64,000 nucleotides of DNA, from contig NZ_FNZM01000018.1 in the NCBI RefSeq assembly GCF_900109265.1, positions 140,337 through 204,336 of the forward strand, read 5' to 3'. Made by a program: the position numbers and the translations under genes. Source of the stretch: Paraburkholderia tropica. GTDB lineage: Bacteria; Pseudomonadota; Gammaproteobacteria; Burkholderiales; Burkholderiaceae. Below are positions 1 through 9,273 of this stretch, piece after piece (position 1 is the first letter of the stretch; every line of letters starts with the position of its first letter). A model generated the notes under the pieces. The model saw only the letters and a program-made list of their open reading frames with translations, made no database searches and was not told where the DNA came from.

Positions 1-361
1 CTGCCGAAATATTCGATCGGTTACATGAAAGTTACGAGGGATAACGCTGTAAGGATTGGGTTTTCACGCATGGCATCGGCCGCATGGCATGCGCCGCTTG
101 ACGGCGCAACCTTGCGCGCGGGACCGCGCCGCGATGACGCGACACGCCGCGAAACCTGCATGTAGCTTACTGAAATATGCATTAAGAAAAACCACGCCGC
201 GCGTAACCTGGCCGCGCGCGCGATGGTCTATCGTGGCGCCATCGAATCAAGCAGGCTGCCCGCGATGTCCACTTCCTTTATCTCGATCCGTGAACACGCC
301 ACGTCATGCGCCACCTCGTGCGCGACATCGCGCGCCACGCAAACGGCGGGAGCGCGCACGC
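1..361. other. leading stretch without a recognised gene
   Basis: I see no convincing gene here. A TTG-initiated extension of the next reading frame runs back to position 56, but its translation is arginine- and proline-rich and looks like read-through of GC-rich non-coding DNA. An AT-richer patch near 160-200 could hold a promoter for the gene at 362, but I cannot assign -35 and -10 elements. Confidence 0.5.
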
Positions 362-751
362 ATGGCTGAGGACATCACGGCGGTCCTGCGCAAGATCAGT
401 TCGGCCGATCTGAGCGCGGACGGCGAATTCCTGCTGATCCACGACGGCAACGCCACGGCCGCGCTGCACCGTTCGGTGTTCAACGACCTGCTCGTCGCGC
501 TGCCCAATGCGATGGAGAAAATCCAGCGCATCGAGAAGACGCCCGCGCCTTCGTTCACCGTCATGCACGCGCGCGGCTGCGAGATCGGCCGGCTCGACGG
601 CACGCGCCATCTCGTGATCCGCTTCCGGCTGTCGATGACGGCCGGTCTGTCGTTCGCCGTGCCGTGCGAGCAGATTCCCGGCATCGTCGAAGCGCTCGAA
701 AGCGCGGCCGACCACGAAGCCGCGTTGTCCCGCTCGACGTGGCTGCAATGA
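362..751 (+). CDS. small cytoplasmic protein of unknown function
   Basis: This encodes 129 residues, beginning MAEDITAVLRKISSADLS. I do not recognise the family. The protein has no signal peptide or membrane segment. It looks like a mixed alpha/beta domain: an N-terminal helix, a strand-rich centre (FLLIHDGNATAALHR, LVIRFRLS) and a C-terminal helix (GIVEALESAADHEAAL). I chose the ATG at 362 because a GGGAG lies about ten bases upstream and because the longer frame upstream has unprotein-like composition. It lies 144 bases upstream of the lptD start on the same strand, so co-transcription is possible. Existence is likely; function is unknown. Confidence 0.6.
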   Translation: MAEDITAVLRKISSADLSADGEFLLIHDGNATAALHRSVFNDLLVALPNAMEKIQRIEKTPAPSFTVMHARGCEIGRLDGTRHLVIRFRLSMTAGLSFAVPCEQIPGIVEALESAADHEAALSRSTWLQ

Positions 752-895
752 GCCGGCCACAACGCGGCACGCGATAGGCGGCCCCGTCGGCCGTCTGCCA
801 TGACCCGGGGCACGGGCCGGCGCGCGAGCGCCGCGCGCGTGCGCCGGATCCTCCTCACTTCCCTCGTTATCTCGCCCGCCTTGATCCGTGACGTA

Positions 896-3217
896 ATGCG
901 CGGCTTTCGCCTGAAGCCCCTGATTTCCCTGCTGATCGCCGTGCCTGGATTCGCGCCGCCCCACGCGCTCGCGCAACTCTCGGACGCCGCGGCGCAGCCC
1001 GCGTCGCTCGGCGACAACTGGGCCTTGCGCGTCGATCCGCAATTGCAGGAGCACCCGCTGCAAGGCGGCCAGAAAGGCGCGACCGCCGCGCTCGGCGATA
1101 CGATGACGAGCACCGCCGACACCGACCTCGCGCTGCACGGCAACGCCGAATTGCGGCGCTACGAATCGGTCGTGAAAGGCGACGCGCTCCATTATTTCGA
1201 GGACACCGACACCGCCGACGCGTACGGCCACGTCGACATCACGCAAAGCGGCGTGAGCTTCTTCGGCCCGTACGCGCACATGCTCGTGGAAGCACAGCAA
1301 GGCTATATCAGCACGCCGCGCTATCACTTCGTGGTGAATGGCGGCTGGGGCTCGGCCACGCGCGCCGACCTCGTCGACAACGAACGCGCCGTGCTGCACA
1401 ACGGCACCTATACGACCTGCCAGTGCAGCGGCGAACCGGCCTGGTATCTGCGCGCCTCGCAGTTCGACATGGACAGCGGCACCGATACCGGCATCGCGCA
1501 CAACGCCGTGCTGGTGTTTCAGGGGCTGCCGATCTTCGCGAGCCCGTGGCTTTCGTTTCCGCTGTCGAGCGACCGCCGCAGCGGCATCCTGCCGCCCACG
1601 TTCTCGTTCAGCTCGACGGGCGGTTTCGACCTGTCGGTGCCGATCTATTTCAATCTCGCGCCGAATTACGATCTGACGCTGACGCCGCGCATCATCAGCC
1701 GGCGCGGCGATCTGATGACGGCCGATTATCACTATCTGGGCAGCGATTACAGCGGCGAATTCTCCGCGCTGTTTCTACCGCACGACGCGTTGACGAACAC
1801 GCAGCGCTACGACATCGCGATCAAGCACGACTGGAATATCGGCTCGGGATTTTCGGCGTATGTGAATTACAACCGCGTCTCGGATGCGAACGTCACGACC
1901 GACCTGACTTCGTCGGGCCAGTATCTGCTCGGCTCGACCACGCTCTACGATCAGGAAGCGGGGCTGCGTTACGCGAACGGCCCGTGGTCCGTGCTGCTGC
2001 GCGAGCAGCACTGGCAGCAGTATTCGGGCGACACGATCTATAACCGCGAGCCGCAGCTCAACGTGAAGTACGCGCGCTACAACGTGGACGGTCTCGACTT
2101 CGGCGCGGAAGCCGACGCCTCGCGCTTCACGATGTCGAGCGGCGACGTCGCGCAGGGCAATCGCTTCGTGTTCAATCCCTACGTCGCGCTGCCCATCGTG
2201 CGGCCGTCGTGGTACATCACGCCGAAGGTGCAGTGGCACTTCGCGAGCTACGATCTTTCGTCGCTCGGCTCCGATCCGATCGCCGGACAGCCGCGTAATT
2301 TCTCGGTCAACGTGCCGACGGTCAGTCTCGATTCGGGCATGACCTTCGAGCGCAGCGTGACGCTGTTCGGCCGCTCGTATATCCAGACGCTCGAACCGCG
2401 CCTGTTCTACGTCTACACGCCGTACCGCAACCAGAATTTCGCGCCGATCTTCGACACGGCCGAAAGCGACTTCGGTCTCGCGGAAATCTTCACGACGAAC
2501 AGCTTCGTCGGCAACGACCGTATCGCCGACGCCAATCGCATTACCGCAGCCATCACGACGCGTTTCATCGATGCGCAAACGGGCTCGGAAGCCGCGCGTT
2601 TCGTGCTCGCGCAGCAATACAACTTCACCACGCCGCGCGTGACGCTGCTCGCCGACGGCTCGACCACCGACCTCACGCGCACGGGCGTGATCGAAGGCAG
2701 CTCGCTCAATATCGGCAGCGCGTTCAAGGCCGAACAGGCGATCGAATATAACGAGGCGAAGTCCTATCTCTCGCACACCAGCACGGGCTTTTCGTGGGCG
2801 CCCGCGCCGGGTCAGGTCATCAACATGGCGTATCGCTACACGCGCGCCGATGCGTCCGTGGATAACGAGCCGGTCAGCCAGTTCATCATCTCGGGACAGT
2901 GGCCGCTCACGCGCCACCTCTCCAGCGTCGCGCGCGTGAATTACGACATGCATCTGCATCGTCTGATCGCCGGTCTGCTGGGCTTTCAGTACAGCGCGGA
3001 TTGCTGGTCGCTCGGCATCGCGTTCGAGAAGTACACCAACGAAACCAGTTCGACGACCGTGCCGAGCACCGGCAGCCGCGTGCTGATGCAGCTCGAACTG
3101 CGCGGTCTTTCGAAGGTCGATAACGGCATGCTGAATCAGTTCAAGGACAGCGTGCCGGGCTACACGCCGGTCTCGAACAACATCACGCCGCTGTCCCGAT
3201 TCACGGACTACCAGTAA
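896..3217 (+). CDS. lptD: LPS-assembly protein LptD (OstA family), probable paralogue
   Basis: Outer-membrane beta-barrel of the Lpt machine, which with LptE inserts lipopolysaccharide into the outer leaflet. From the ATG at 896 it is 773 aa, close to the usual burkholderial length. A signal peptide covers about residues 1-26 (cleavage near PPHALA). An OstA/LptA-like jelly-roll follows at roughly 75-165 (HGNAELRRYESVVKGDALHY). Then comes the barrel (SPWLSFPLS, SGILPPTFSFSSTGGF) ending with a DCW motif. Cys175 and Cys177 plus the late Cys are candidates for the family's disulfides. The canonical burkholderial lptD sits with surA and the vitamin-B6 gene pdxA. Neither is here, which suggests a second copy. 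It converges on the DUF3455 gene with six bases between the stops. Confidence 0.85.
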   Translation: MRGFRLKPLISLLIAVPGFAPPHALAQLSDAAAQPASLGDNWALRVDPQLQEHPLQGGQKGATAALGDTMTSTADTDLALHGNAELRRYESVVKGDALHYFEDTDTADAYGHVDITQSGVSFFGPYAHMLVEAQQGYISTPRYHFVVNGGWGSATRADLVDNERAVLHNGTYTTCQCSGEPAWYLRASQFDMDSGTDTGIAHNAVLVFQGLPIFASPWLSFPLSSDRRSGILPPTFSFSSTGGFDLSVPIYFNLAPNYDLTLTPRIISRRGDLMTADYHYLGSDYSGEFSALFLPHDALTNTQRYDIAIKHDWNIGSGFSAYVNYNRVSDANVTTDLTSSGQYLLGSTTLYDQEAGLRYANGPWSVLLREQHWQQYSGDTIYNREPQLNVKYARYNVDGLDFGAEADASRFTMSSGDVAQGNRFVFNPYVALPIVRPSWYITPKVQWHFASYDLSSLGSDPIAGQPRNFSVNVPTVSLDSGMTFERSVTLFGRSYIQTLEPRLFYVYTPYRNQNFAPIFDTAESDFGLAEIFTTNSFVGNDRIADANRITAAITTRFIDAQTGSEAARFVLAQQYNFTTPRVTLLADGSTTDLTRTGVIEGSSLNIGSAFKAEQAIEYNEAKSYLSHTSTGFSWAPAPGQVINMAYRYTRADASVDNEPVSQFIISGQWPLTRHLSSVARVNYDMHLHRLIAGLLGFQYSADCWSLGIAFEKYTNETSSTTVPSTGSRVLMQLELRGLSKVDNGMLNQFKDSVPGYTPVSNNITPLSRFTDYQ

Positions 3218-3233
3218 GCGCCTTTACTGGTAG
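3208..3233. repeat. perfect inverted repeat spanning two convergent stop codons
   Basis: CTACCAGTAA, six bases, then its exact reverse complement TTACTGGTAG. The left arm is the last three codons plus part of the preceding end of lptD, and the right arm is the same for the opposite-strand DUF3455 gene, so both proteins end in Tyr-Gln followed by TAA. Either transcript can form a 10-bp stem with a 6-nt loop. No T-tract follows, so it is not a standard intrinsic terminator, but it may act as a shared bidirectional end. Confidence 0.8.
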
Positions 3234-3727
3234 AACACGTAGGTCGCGAGATACGGCGAGCTGCCCGATTCGTGCTCGCTCGTGCACGGCGCGGGCGGCT
3301 TCGCGCCGCCGACCGTGTTGATGCGCTGCACGTAGCGCACCGACGCGAGCAGCCCGGCCGCGCCGGTCGAATGCGTTTGCAGCAGCAGTTGCGGCACGCT
3401 GCCCGGCGTCGCACTCGGTTGCTGCGCCATCACCTTGCCTTCGATACGGCTGCCGTCCGGCGCGACCCACGACGGTCCCGCCGAATGCTCGATCACGGCC
3501 GCGCCATGCGCGTCGTAAAGCTTCGCGTGCGGCTGCTGGAAGACCCAGCCGAGTGTGTGATCCGCACCGTACTCGCAGGTGTAGATCTGCACGCCCGATG
3601 CCATGGTGCTCAACACCTGCTGCGCATTGGGCGCGTCGATGGACTGCGCGTGTGCCGCGCCCGCAGCGAGCATCCCCATCGCGCCTGCAACACCGATTGC
3701 CCGCGTGACGCGTGACAGACGAATCAT
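3224..3727 (-). CDS. secreted DUF3455 domain protein
   Basis: A 167-aa protein starting MIRLSRVTRAIGVAGAMGML with a clear signal peptide (AAGAAHA, cleavage near residue 28). The mature part carries features I associate with DUF3455: an early IYTCEYGA segment, a PHAKLYDAHG strand, the WVAPDGSRIEGKV block and a C-terminal tyrosine-rich end. Function is unknown; members are exported beta-rich proteins. The start is supported by a strong GGAGGAG about nine bases upstream. It converges on lptD, with the two stops joined by a perfect inverted repeat. The histidine-kinase gene lies 70 bases upstream on the same strand and could be co-transcribed. Confidence 0.75.
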   Translation of the reverse strand: MIRLSRVTRAIGVAGAMGMLAAGAAHAQSIDAPNAQQVLSTMASGVQIYTCEYGADHTLGWVFQQPHAKLYDAHGAAVIEHSAGPSWVAPDGSRIEGKVMAQQPSATPGSVPQLLLQTHSTGAAGLLASVRYVQRINTVGGAKPPAPCTSEHESGSSPYLATYVFYQ

Positions 3728-3797
3728 GCCGATACTCCTCCTCGTGGTCAGAGCGCACAGTGTGCGCCTTAAATGCAGAACACGCAGGCGCGTTGCG

Positions 3798-6700
3798 CTA
3801 TTCCCCCAGTTCCTGCTCCACGGGCGGAATACAGAAACGAAACAGCGTGCCGTTCGCGCCCGTGCGAACGAGCTCGATCTCGCCGCCATGCGCTTCGACG
3901 ATCGACTTGCAGATCGACAGCCCCATGCCCATCCCCGACTTCTTCGAGGTCACCAGCGAATCGAACACGGTCGCGCTCAGATCGCCCGGAATGCCCGGCC
4001 CCGTGTCGGCCACCGTCACGCGCAACGCGCCGCTCGCATCGACCAAGGTGTCGATATCGATCAGACGTGGCCGCGCAGTTACGCCGCGCAGCGCTTCGAG
4101 CGCATTCATGACGAGATTGATCACCACCTGCTGAATCAGCGTGCGATCGGCCACGACGTCGAGGCGCGCGTCGAAATTGCCGCGCACGGCAATCTGATAA
4201 TCGGCCAATTGATCGCTGAGCAGACGCAGCACTTCGCGAATCGCATCGTTGATATCGGTGAGTTCCGATTTCGGATGCGACTGCTTGACCATCGCACGCA
4301 CGCTCGCAACGATATCCACCGCGCGCTGCGTATCGAGCGCGATCTGTTCGAGCATCGAATTGGCTTCGTCGATATCGGGCGATTCGCGATTCAACCAGCG
4401 TATCGCCGCGCGCGAACACGCACTCACCGCGCTGATCGGCTGACTGATTTCGTGCACGATATACGCGGCCAATTCGCCGATCACCGACAAACGTCCCGCG
4501 CGCTCAAGCTTGCCCTGCGCCTCGCGCAAATGCCGCTCCGCCGCCACGCGCTTCTGATGCTCGGACTCCACCTTGTGATAGAGCTTGGCATTCTCCAGTG
4601 AGATCGCGGCCTGCGAGGACAGCATCTCCAGAATGCGCAAACGCGCCGATGTAAAGACATCGGCAATCAGGCGATTCTCCAGATACAGCAGCCCCGACAG
4701 CGAGCCTTGTTTGACGAGCGGCACGCACATCGCCGAGCGCGGTCGAACCGCGAGAATATAGGCGTCGCGGCCGAAATTGGCATCGTCGATCGCGTTGCCG
4801 AGCACGACCGGTTCGCAGGTGCGCTGCGTCCAGTACGCAATCGACATGGGAATGCGTTCGGCGCTCGCGCGCTCGCGTTCGATTTCGACCGTCACCGCGC
4901 CATCGTCATACGTCGCGCGCGCGACGATATCGAGTTGACCGTCTTCGATCAGGCACAGCGTCGCACGGTCGGCGCCCGCATATTGCAGCGCCGTGTCGAG
5001 CAGCACGTTGATCAGCTTCGCCAGCGACATTTCACTCGACAAGGCCTGCGTCGCCTTCAAGACGACCTGCGTATCGAACGCACGCACATTCGCGCCTTGC
5101 GCGGCGGTCCAGTCGAATTGTTTCGGCGCGGCGCTCGCGAGTCCCATGGTCGGGAATTCGCTTTCGAGCGCGCGCAATCTGGTGTCCGCGCCGAGGCACG
5201 CATACGCGCTCCACGCCTGATGCAGATAACCCTGCGACGCCGCATGCCAGTGCTGCTGCGCCGAAAAGCGCGCCGCGAGTTCGCGCGCAAGCGCCTGCAA
5301 TTGCAGCATGCGCGCGAGATCGGCGAGACGGATGGCCTCTTCGTAATCGCTCTGCGCGAAGCGCGGCTCGTCGCCGGTCGACGCCAGCTCCGCACGCACG
5401 AGCGCGGCGCGGCCGAGAAAGTTCTCGGGACTTTGCGCGGACCAGCGTTCGAGCGTCGCCAGACGCGCGCGCGCCGCCTGCAGATGCGCTTCACGCTCGC
5501 TGCCTTGCGCGCGGCGGCTCAGCGCCACGCGCAGCAGCGCGCTATAAAACACGAACTCCGGCATTTCGAGGAACGAGCGCGACGCCCATGCCGTGGCGTC
5601 CGCAGCCTGTTCCGCCTGCAATGCGACCGGCCAGTCCGCAAACAGATACGCGACCTGCAAGCGATACGTCCAGAACGAAAACGCGGCGATATCGCGGTGC
5701 ACGCGGCCCGTGAGGCAATCGTCGAGCACGTGCTCGAAATCGCGGCTCGGCGCGCCCAGACCGATATCGATCGGCACACCGCGCAACGCCTGCACCACCC
5801 AGGCCTGCGCGATAAACGCATCGATCACCAGCGCGAAGCCCGCCTGGCGCGCGAGCGGCAAGCCTTCTTCCACCACCTTCTGCACATCGGAAAGCGGTGC
5901 GCCGCAAAACAGATAATTGGTGACGAGATGCCGCCGCGAATAGATCAGATACGTGACGTCGCCGAGCCTTGCCGTGAGCGCAATCGACGCTTCGATATGC
6001 TCGCGTGCGCGCGTGGCGGACCCTGTCCACGGCAAGCTCATCGCGCCGTAGCACATCTGCACGCGGCCCTGGAATTTCGTCAGCGCGCGTTCGGCGGGCA
6101 GGCGCATCGCGAGTTCCGCGAAGCGGCGCACCGTGTCGTAATCGCCATAGCGTTCGCCGACGATCTGGCTCAGGCCGACGTAGGCGTAACACGACGCGTC
6201 GCAATGGCCGTGTTCGAGACTCAGCGTGCTCATGCGCAGCATCATCAGATCGGCGAGACGCTGACTGAGAAATTTCGCGGCGGGCGCGAGATCGGTGAGC
6301 ACGTCCATGGCGATATAAATGCGCCGGTCGCTCATCAACGGCGACGCCGCCAGTTCGTCGACGCTGCGATTGCCGTCGAGCGCCTTGAAACGCGCGAATT
6401 CGCGATCGATATCGGCGTCGGTCGGCGTGCGCGCGAGCACGATGCCCGCTTCGTCGCGCACGTATTGCAGGCCGATATCGAGCGCCGTCGCCGACTCGTC
6501 GATCGTCACGTGCATCGCCACGCGCAAGCGCGCGAGTTCCGCGCGGTGATCGAGCGGCAGCAGCGCGCTGGGCACGGCGGCGAGGCGGCGCGCCGCCGCC
6601 GCGACTTCCATGCACAGAAACTCGCACTCGCCGAGCCGCAGCGCGATCAGCGCGTCGAGCGGCGCGCCCGCCGCACTGCCCTGCGCGAAGCTTTGCGCCA

Positions 6701-8981
6701 CGGCCAGATACGCCATCGCCGACGCATACGCCGTCGCGCCAATCGCACGCTGCGCGGCGTCGAGATTCACGCGCGCAAAGCGCTCGCGCTCCTCGGGAGA
6801 CGCGACGAGCCGCGCCGCGAGATTCAACTGGTTCGCCACCACGAACAAACTGCTCGACGACGCGCGATAACTCGCGCAATCCAGCAAACGGCGACCCATG
6901 GCCAGATGGCCCGCTTCGCGCGCGTCGAGACTCATGCCGTAATAGACGGCGTCGCGAATGCGGTCGTGCGCGAAGGTGTACAGGTCTTCGTCGAGGATGA
7001 TCAGCGCCGCGTCCATCGCCGGCCGCAACGACGCTTCGAGTTGCGCGGGATCGCTGCCCACGGCATCTGCGAGCATGTTCAGCGGCACCGGCTTCGCGAT
7101 CAGCGCAACGGAGCGCAACACGTCCTGCGTCGACGGCGCGAGTGCGTCGATCTTTTCCGTGAGCAGTTCCATCAGGCTCGACGAACTCGCGCGCTCGGCA
7201 ATGCCCGCCACGCTCGAATGCCATTCGCCGCGCGCTTCGTCGAATTCGAGCACGCTGTCGTCGACGAGCGAGCGCACGAACTGAATCGCGAACAGCGGAT
7301 TGCCGCCCGTATAAGCGCCGATCAGATCGACGGATTCGCGCAGTTGCTGCACGCGCCCGATCAGCATCGCTTCGATCAGTTGTTCGAGGTCGTGGCTCGA
7401 CAACGGTTCGAGCACGAGCCGATGCGCATGCGCGCCGTCGCGCAGCACGTGCACGAGCCGGTTATCCGCGCGAATCTCGTTGTCGCGCAGCGCGGCGATA
7501 AACAGCACGCGTTCGCTGCCCGGCTTGCCGATCAGGTGCGTGAGCACTTCGAGCGTGTCGCGATCGGCCCATTGCAGGTCGTCGAGAAACAGCACGAGCG
7601 CCTTGCCCGGCTCGGTGAACGCGTTCATCAGTTTCGACATCGCGTCGAGAAAGCGCGGCTTTTCTGCGTGCGCCGAGACCGCGCGCTGGTGTTCGAACTG
7701 ACCGAGCACGCGCGCGAGTTCCGGAAAGACGGCCGTGACGATCGAGGCGTCACCGGCGAGCGCGTCGCGCAGACGGCGCTGCACGCGCTCGAATTCGGCG
7801 GGCGCATAACCGAGCACGTGGCGCAGCAGCGAATGCAAGGCGCGCGCGATGCTCGCGTAGGGCGCCGCGCCGTCGGCCTGCTCGCACTTGCCCGCGGCGA
7901 ACTCGTGGCCCGCACCCGCAAGGCGCTTGCGCACGTGCTGCACCAGCGCCGTCTTGCCGATGCCCGCCGGCCCTTCGACGAGCATCAGCGGCGGCCCGCC
8001 GTCGAGCGCGGCATGGCGTGCGGCCGCGAGCAACTGGTCGATTTCGAGGTGGCGGCCATAGAGCGAATCGGGCACACCCAGCGAAGGCCGCAGCTTCAGT
8101 TGCCGCGTGAAAGCATGGACGTGCGCGTGCGTATGCGCCGTGCCTTCGGCGGCGTCGAGCAGATCTTTCGCCAGATGCGCGGCTGATTGATAACGTTGCG
8201 CGGGCTCCTTCTCCAGCAGCAGCCGCACGATCGCCTTGAGTTTCTCCGGCACGCGCGCGTGCGTCTGCGCCGACTGCCCGCCTTCGAACGGCCGCCGCGT
8301 GAGGTGCGCGTGCATCGCCCCGGAAGCCGTGAGATTCGGAAACGGCACCTCGCCGGTCAGCATGCGGTGAAAGAGGCAGCCCAGCGAATAGAGATCGGAG
8401 CGTGCGTCCACGGCGCGGTCGATGCGCCCCGTCGCTTCCGGGGCCGCGTAATCGATCACGGTTTCGAGCACGTCTTTATCGATTTCCGGCGCACTCTCCT
8501 GGCCGGAAAAACCGGTGAGCCAGGCGCGCTCGCCCGCTGCGTCGAGCATGAAACTCGCGGGCTGCAACGCGCCATGCACGAGTCCGGCGAGATGCGCGAG
8601 ACCCAGCGATTGCGTCATGCTCACCGCGTGGCGAATGAAGGCATCGACGGGCATCGCGACGTCGCCCGGTTCGGCGCGCGTCTCGTCGAAAATCTCGCCG
8701 AGCATCCGGCCGCCCGGATCGTGCAGCAGCAACGCCGGCGCCTGATTGTGGACGACGAATTGAATCGGATGGAGCGCGAACTCGGGATCGAGGCGCGCGC
8801 GAATGCCGTATTCATGGCGCAGGCGACCCAGCGCGGCGACAGGATCAACAGCCGAAGGCACCGCCGCCAGCACCGATTCTCCCGCCGTGACGATGCGATA
8901 CAGCCGCGCCGCGCCGTCCTGAATCAGGACGAATCGTGCACGGGACCAGTCCGCGGCGGATTCGGGAATGACATTGACCAT
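3798..8981 (-). CDS. kinase-like / AAA ATPase / GAF / histidine kinase hybrid
   Basis: A 1727-aa cytoplasmic signalling protein of the trifunctional serine/threonine kinase-ATPase-sensor histidine kinase family. Residues 1-280 have the Ser/Thr-kinase fold (VDARSDLYSLGCLFHRMLTG at about 191-210). Residues about 305-700 form a STAND/AAA-type ATPase with Walker A GPAGIGKT (337-344) and Walker B VLFLDDLQWAD. A long helical-repeat region follows, then GAF near 1310-1460 and a histidine kinase with H-box HEISQPI (His1510), N-box NLVMNALEAL, and G-boxes DTGPGIP and GMGMGLS. The kinase-like catalytic loop reads HGALQPASF (136-144) instead of HxDxxPxN, so catalytic Asp and Asn are missing and this domain is probably a pseudokinase. 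No response regulator is adjacent, so it is an orphan sensor. Confidence 0.88.
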   Translation of the reverse strand: MVNVIPESAADWSRARFVLIQDGAARLYRIVTAGESVLAAVPSAVDPVAALGRLRHEYGIRARLDPEFALHPIQFVVHNQAPALLLHDPGGRMLGEIFDETRAEPGDVAMPVDAFIRHAVSMTQSLGLAHLAGLVHGALQPASFMLDAAGERAWLTGFSGQESAPEIDKDVLETVIDYAAPEATGRIDRAVDARSDLYSLGCLFHRMLTGEVPFPNLTASGAMHAHLTRRPFEGGQSAQTHARVPEKLKAIVRLLLEKEPAQRYQSAAHLAKDLLDAAEGTAHTHAHVHAFTRQLKLRPSLGVPDSLYGRHLEIDQLLAAARHAALDGGPPLMLVEGPAGIGKTALVQHVRKRLAGAGHEFAAGKCEQADGAAPYASIARALHSLLRHVLGYAPAEFERVQRRLRDALAGDASIVTAVFPELARVLGQFEHQRAVSAHAEKPRFLDAMSKLMNAFTEPGKALVLFLDDLQWADRDTLEVLTHLIGKPGSERVLFIAALRDNEIRADNRLVHVLRDGAHAHRLVLEPLSSHDLEQLIEAMLIGRVQQLRESVDLIGAYTGGNPLFAIQFVRSLVDDSVLEFDEARGEWHSSVAGIAERASSSSLMELLTEKIDALAPSTQDVLRSVALIAKPVPLNMLADAVGSDPAQLEASLRPAMDAALIILDEDLYTFAHDRIRDAVYYGMSLDAREAGHLAMGRRLLDCASYRASSSSLFVVANQLNLAARLVASPEERERFARVNLDAAQRAIGATAYASAMAYLAVAQSFAQGSAAGAPLDALIALRLGECEFLCMEVAAAARRLAAVPSALLPLDHRAELARLRVAMHVTIDESATALDIGLQYVRDEAGIVLARTPTDADIDREFARFKALDGNRSVDELAASPLMSDRRIYIAMDVLTDLAPAAKFLSQRLADLMMLRMSTLSLEHGHCDASCYAYVGLSQIVGERYGDYDTVRRFAELAMRLPAERALTKFQGRVQMCYGAMSLPWTGSATRAREHIEASIALTARLGDVTYLIYSRRHLVTNYLFCGAPLSDVQKVVEEGLPLARQAGFALVIDAFIAQAWVVQALRGVPIDIGLGAPSRDFEHVLDDCLTGRVHRDIAAFSFWTYRLQVAYLFADWPVALQAEQAADATAWASRSFLEMPEFVFYSALLRVALSRRAQGSEREAHLQAARARLATLERWSAQSPENFLGRAALVRAELASTGDEPRFAQSDYEEAIRLADLARMLQLQALARELAARFSAQQHWHAASQGYLHQAWSAYACLGADTRLRALESEFPTMGLASAAPKQFDWTAAQGANVRAFDTQVVLKATQALSSEMSLAKLINVLLDTALQYAGADRATLCLIEDGQLDIVARATYDDGAVTVEIERERASAERIPMSIAYWTQRTCEPVVLGNAIDDANFGRDAYILAVRPRSAMCVPLVKQGSLSGLLYLENRLIADVFTSARLRILEMLSSQAAISLENAKLYHKVESEHQKRVAAERHLREAQGKLERAGRLSVIGELAAYIVHEISQPISAVSACSRAAIRWLNRESPDIDEANSMLEQIALDTQRAVDIVASVRAMVKQSHPKSELTDINDAIREVLRLLSDQLADYQIAVRGNFDARLDVVADRTLIQQVVINLVMNALEALRGVTARPRLIDIDTLVDASGALRVTVADTGPGIPGDLSATVFDSLVTSKKSGMGMGLSICKSIVEAHGGEIELVRTGANGTLFRFCIPPVEQELGE

Positions 8982-9188
8982 GGATCCTCTGCGCCTTTTG
9001 CCGGGTCACGCCCGGGCCATCTTCTGATTCGTCGCGCCGTGCATCGCGCAAAGGCGTATCTTACCCGTGGCTTACGCGCCACGCGTCATCCCGCCCATCG
9101 AATCAAGGCCCGCGAGTTCGCGCGCAATCGGCCAGTTTTAAGCGCAGATTAATGGCCTCGTGTATCTGGAATATGTCGACATCGGCAA

Positions 9189-9224
9189 TAAAAAACGCGG
9201 TCGAGCCATGACTGGCTGACCGCG
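9189..9224 (-). terminator. rho-independent terminator of the catabolic operon
   Basis: Read on the minus strand, a stem with arms CGCGGTC and GACCGCG, extended inward by GCCA/TGGC, is followed by TTTTTTATT. It lies about 50 bases after the stop of the MFS gene, marking the 3' end of the 14-gene minus-strand cluster. Confidence 0.8.
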
Positions 9225-9237
9225 TCGTGAGCCGGCT

Positions 9238-9255
9238 GCGCCACCAAAGTGGCGC
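9238..9255. repeat. short perfect hairpin after the MFS gene
   Basis: GCGCCAC, four-base loop CAAA, GTGGCGC. It lies between the MFS stop codon and the terminator, so the transcript ends in two consecutive stem-loops, which may protect the 3' end. Confidence 0.6.
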
Positions 9256-9273
9256 GCCGCGCTGCCCGGAGGC

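Noticed and set aside
278..1732. 484-codon open frame opposite lptD
   Set aside because: Arg/Ala/His-rich translation with no motifs; antisense shadow of a GC-rich gene with strong third-position bias.
4707..8186. 1159-codon plus-strand open frame
   Set aside because: Lies entirely opposite the histidine-kinase gene, whose product has clear domains; the plus-strand product is low-complexity Arg/His/Ala.
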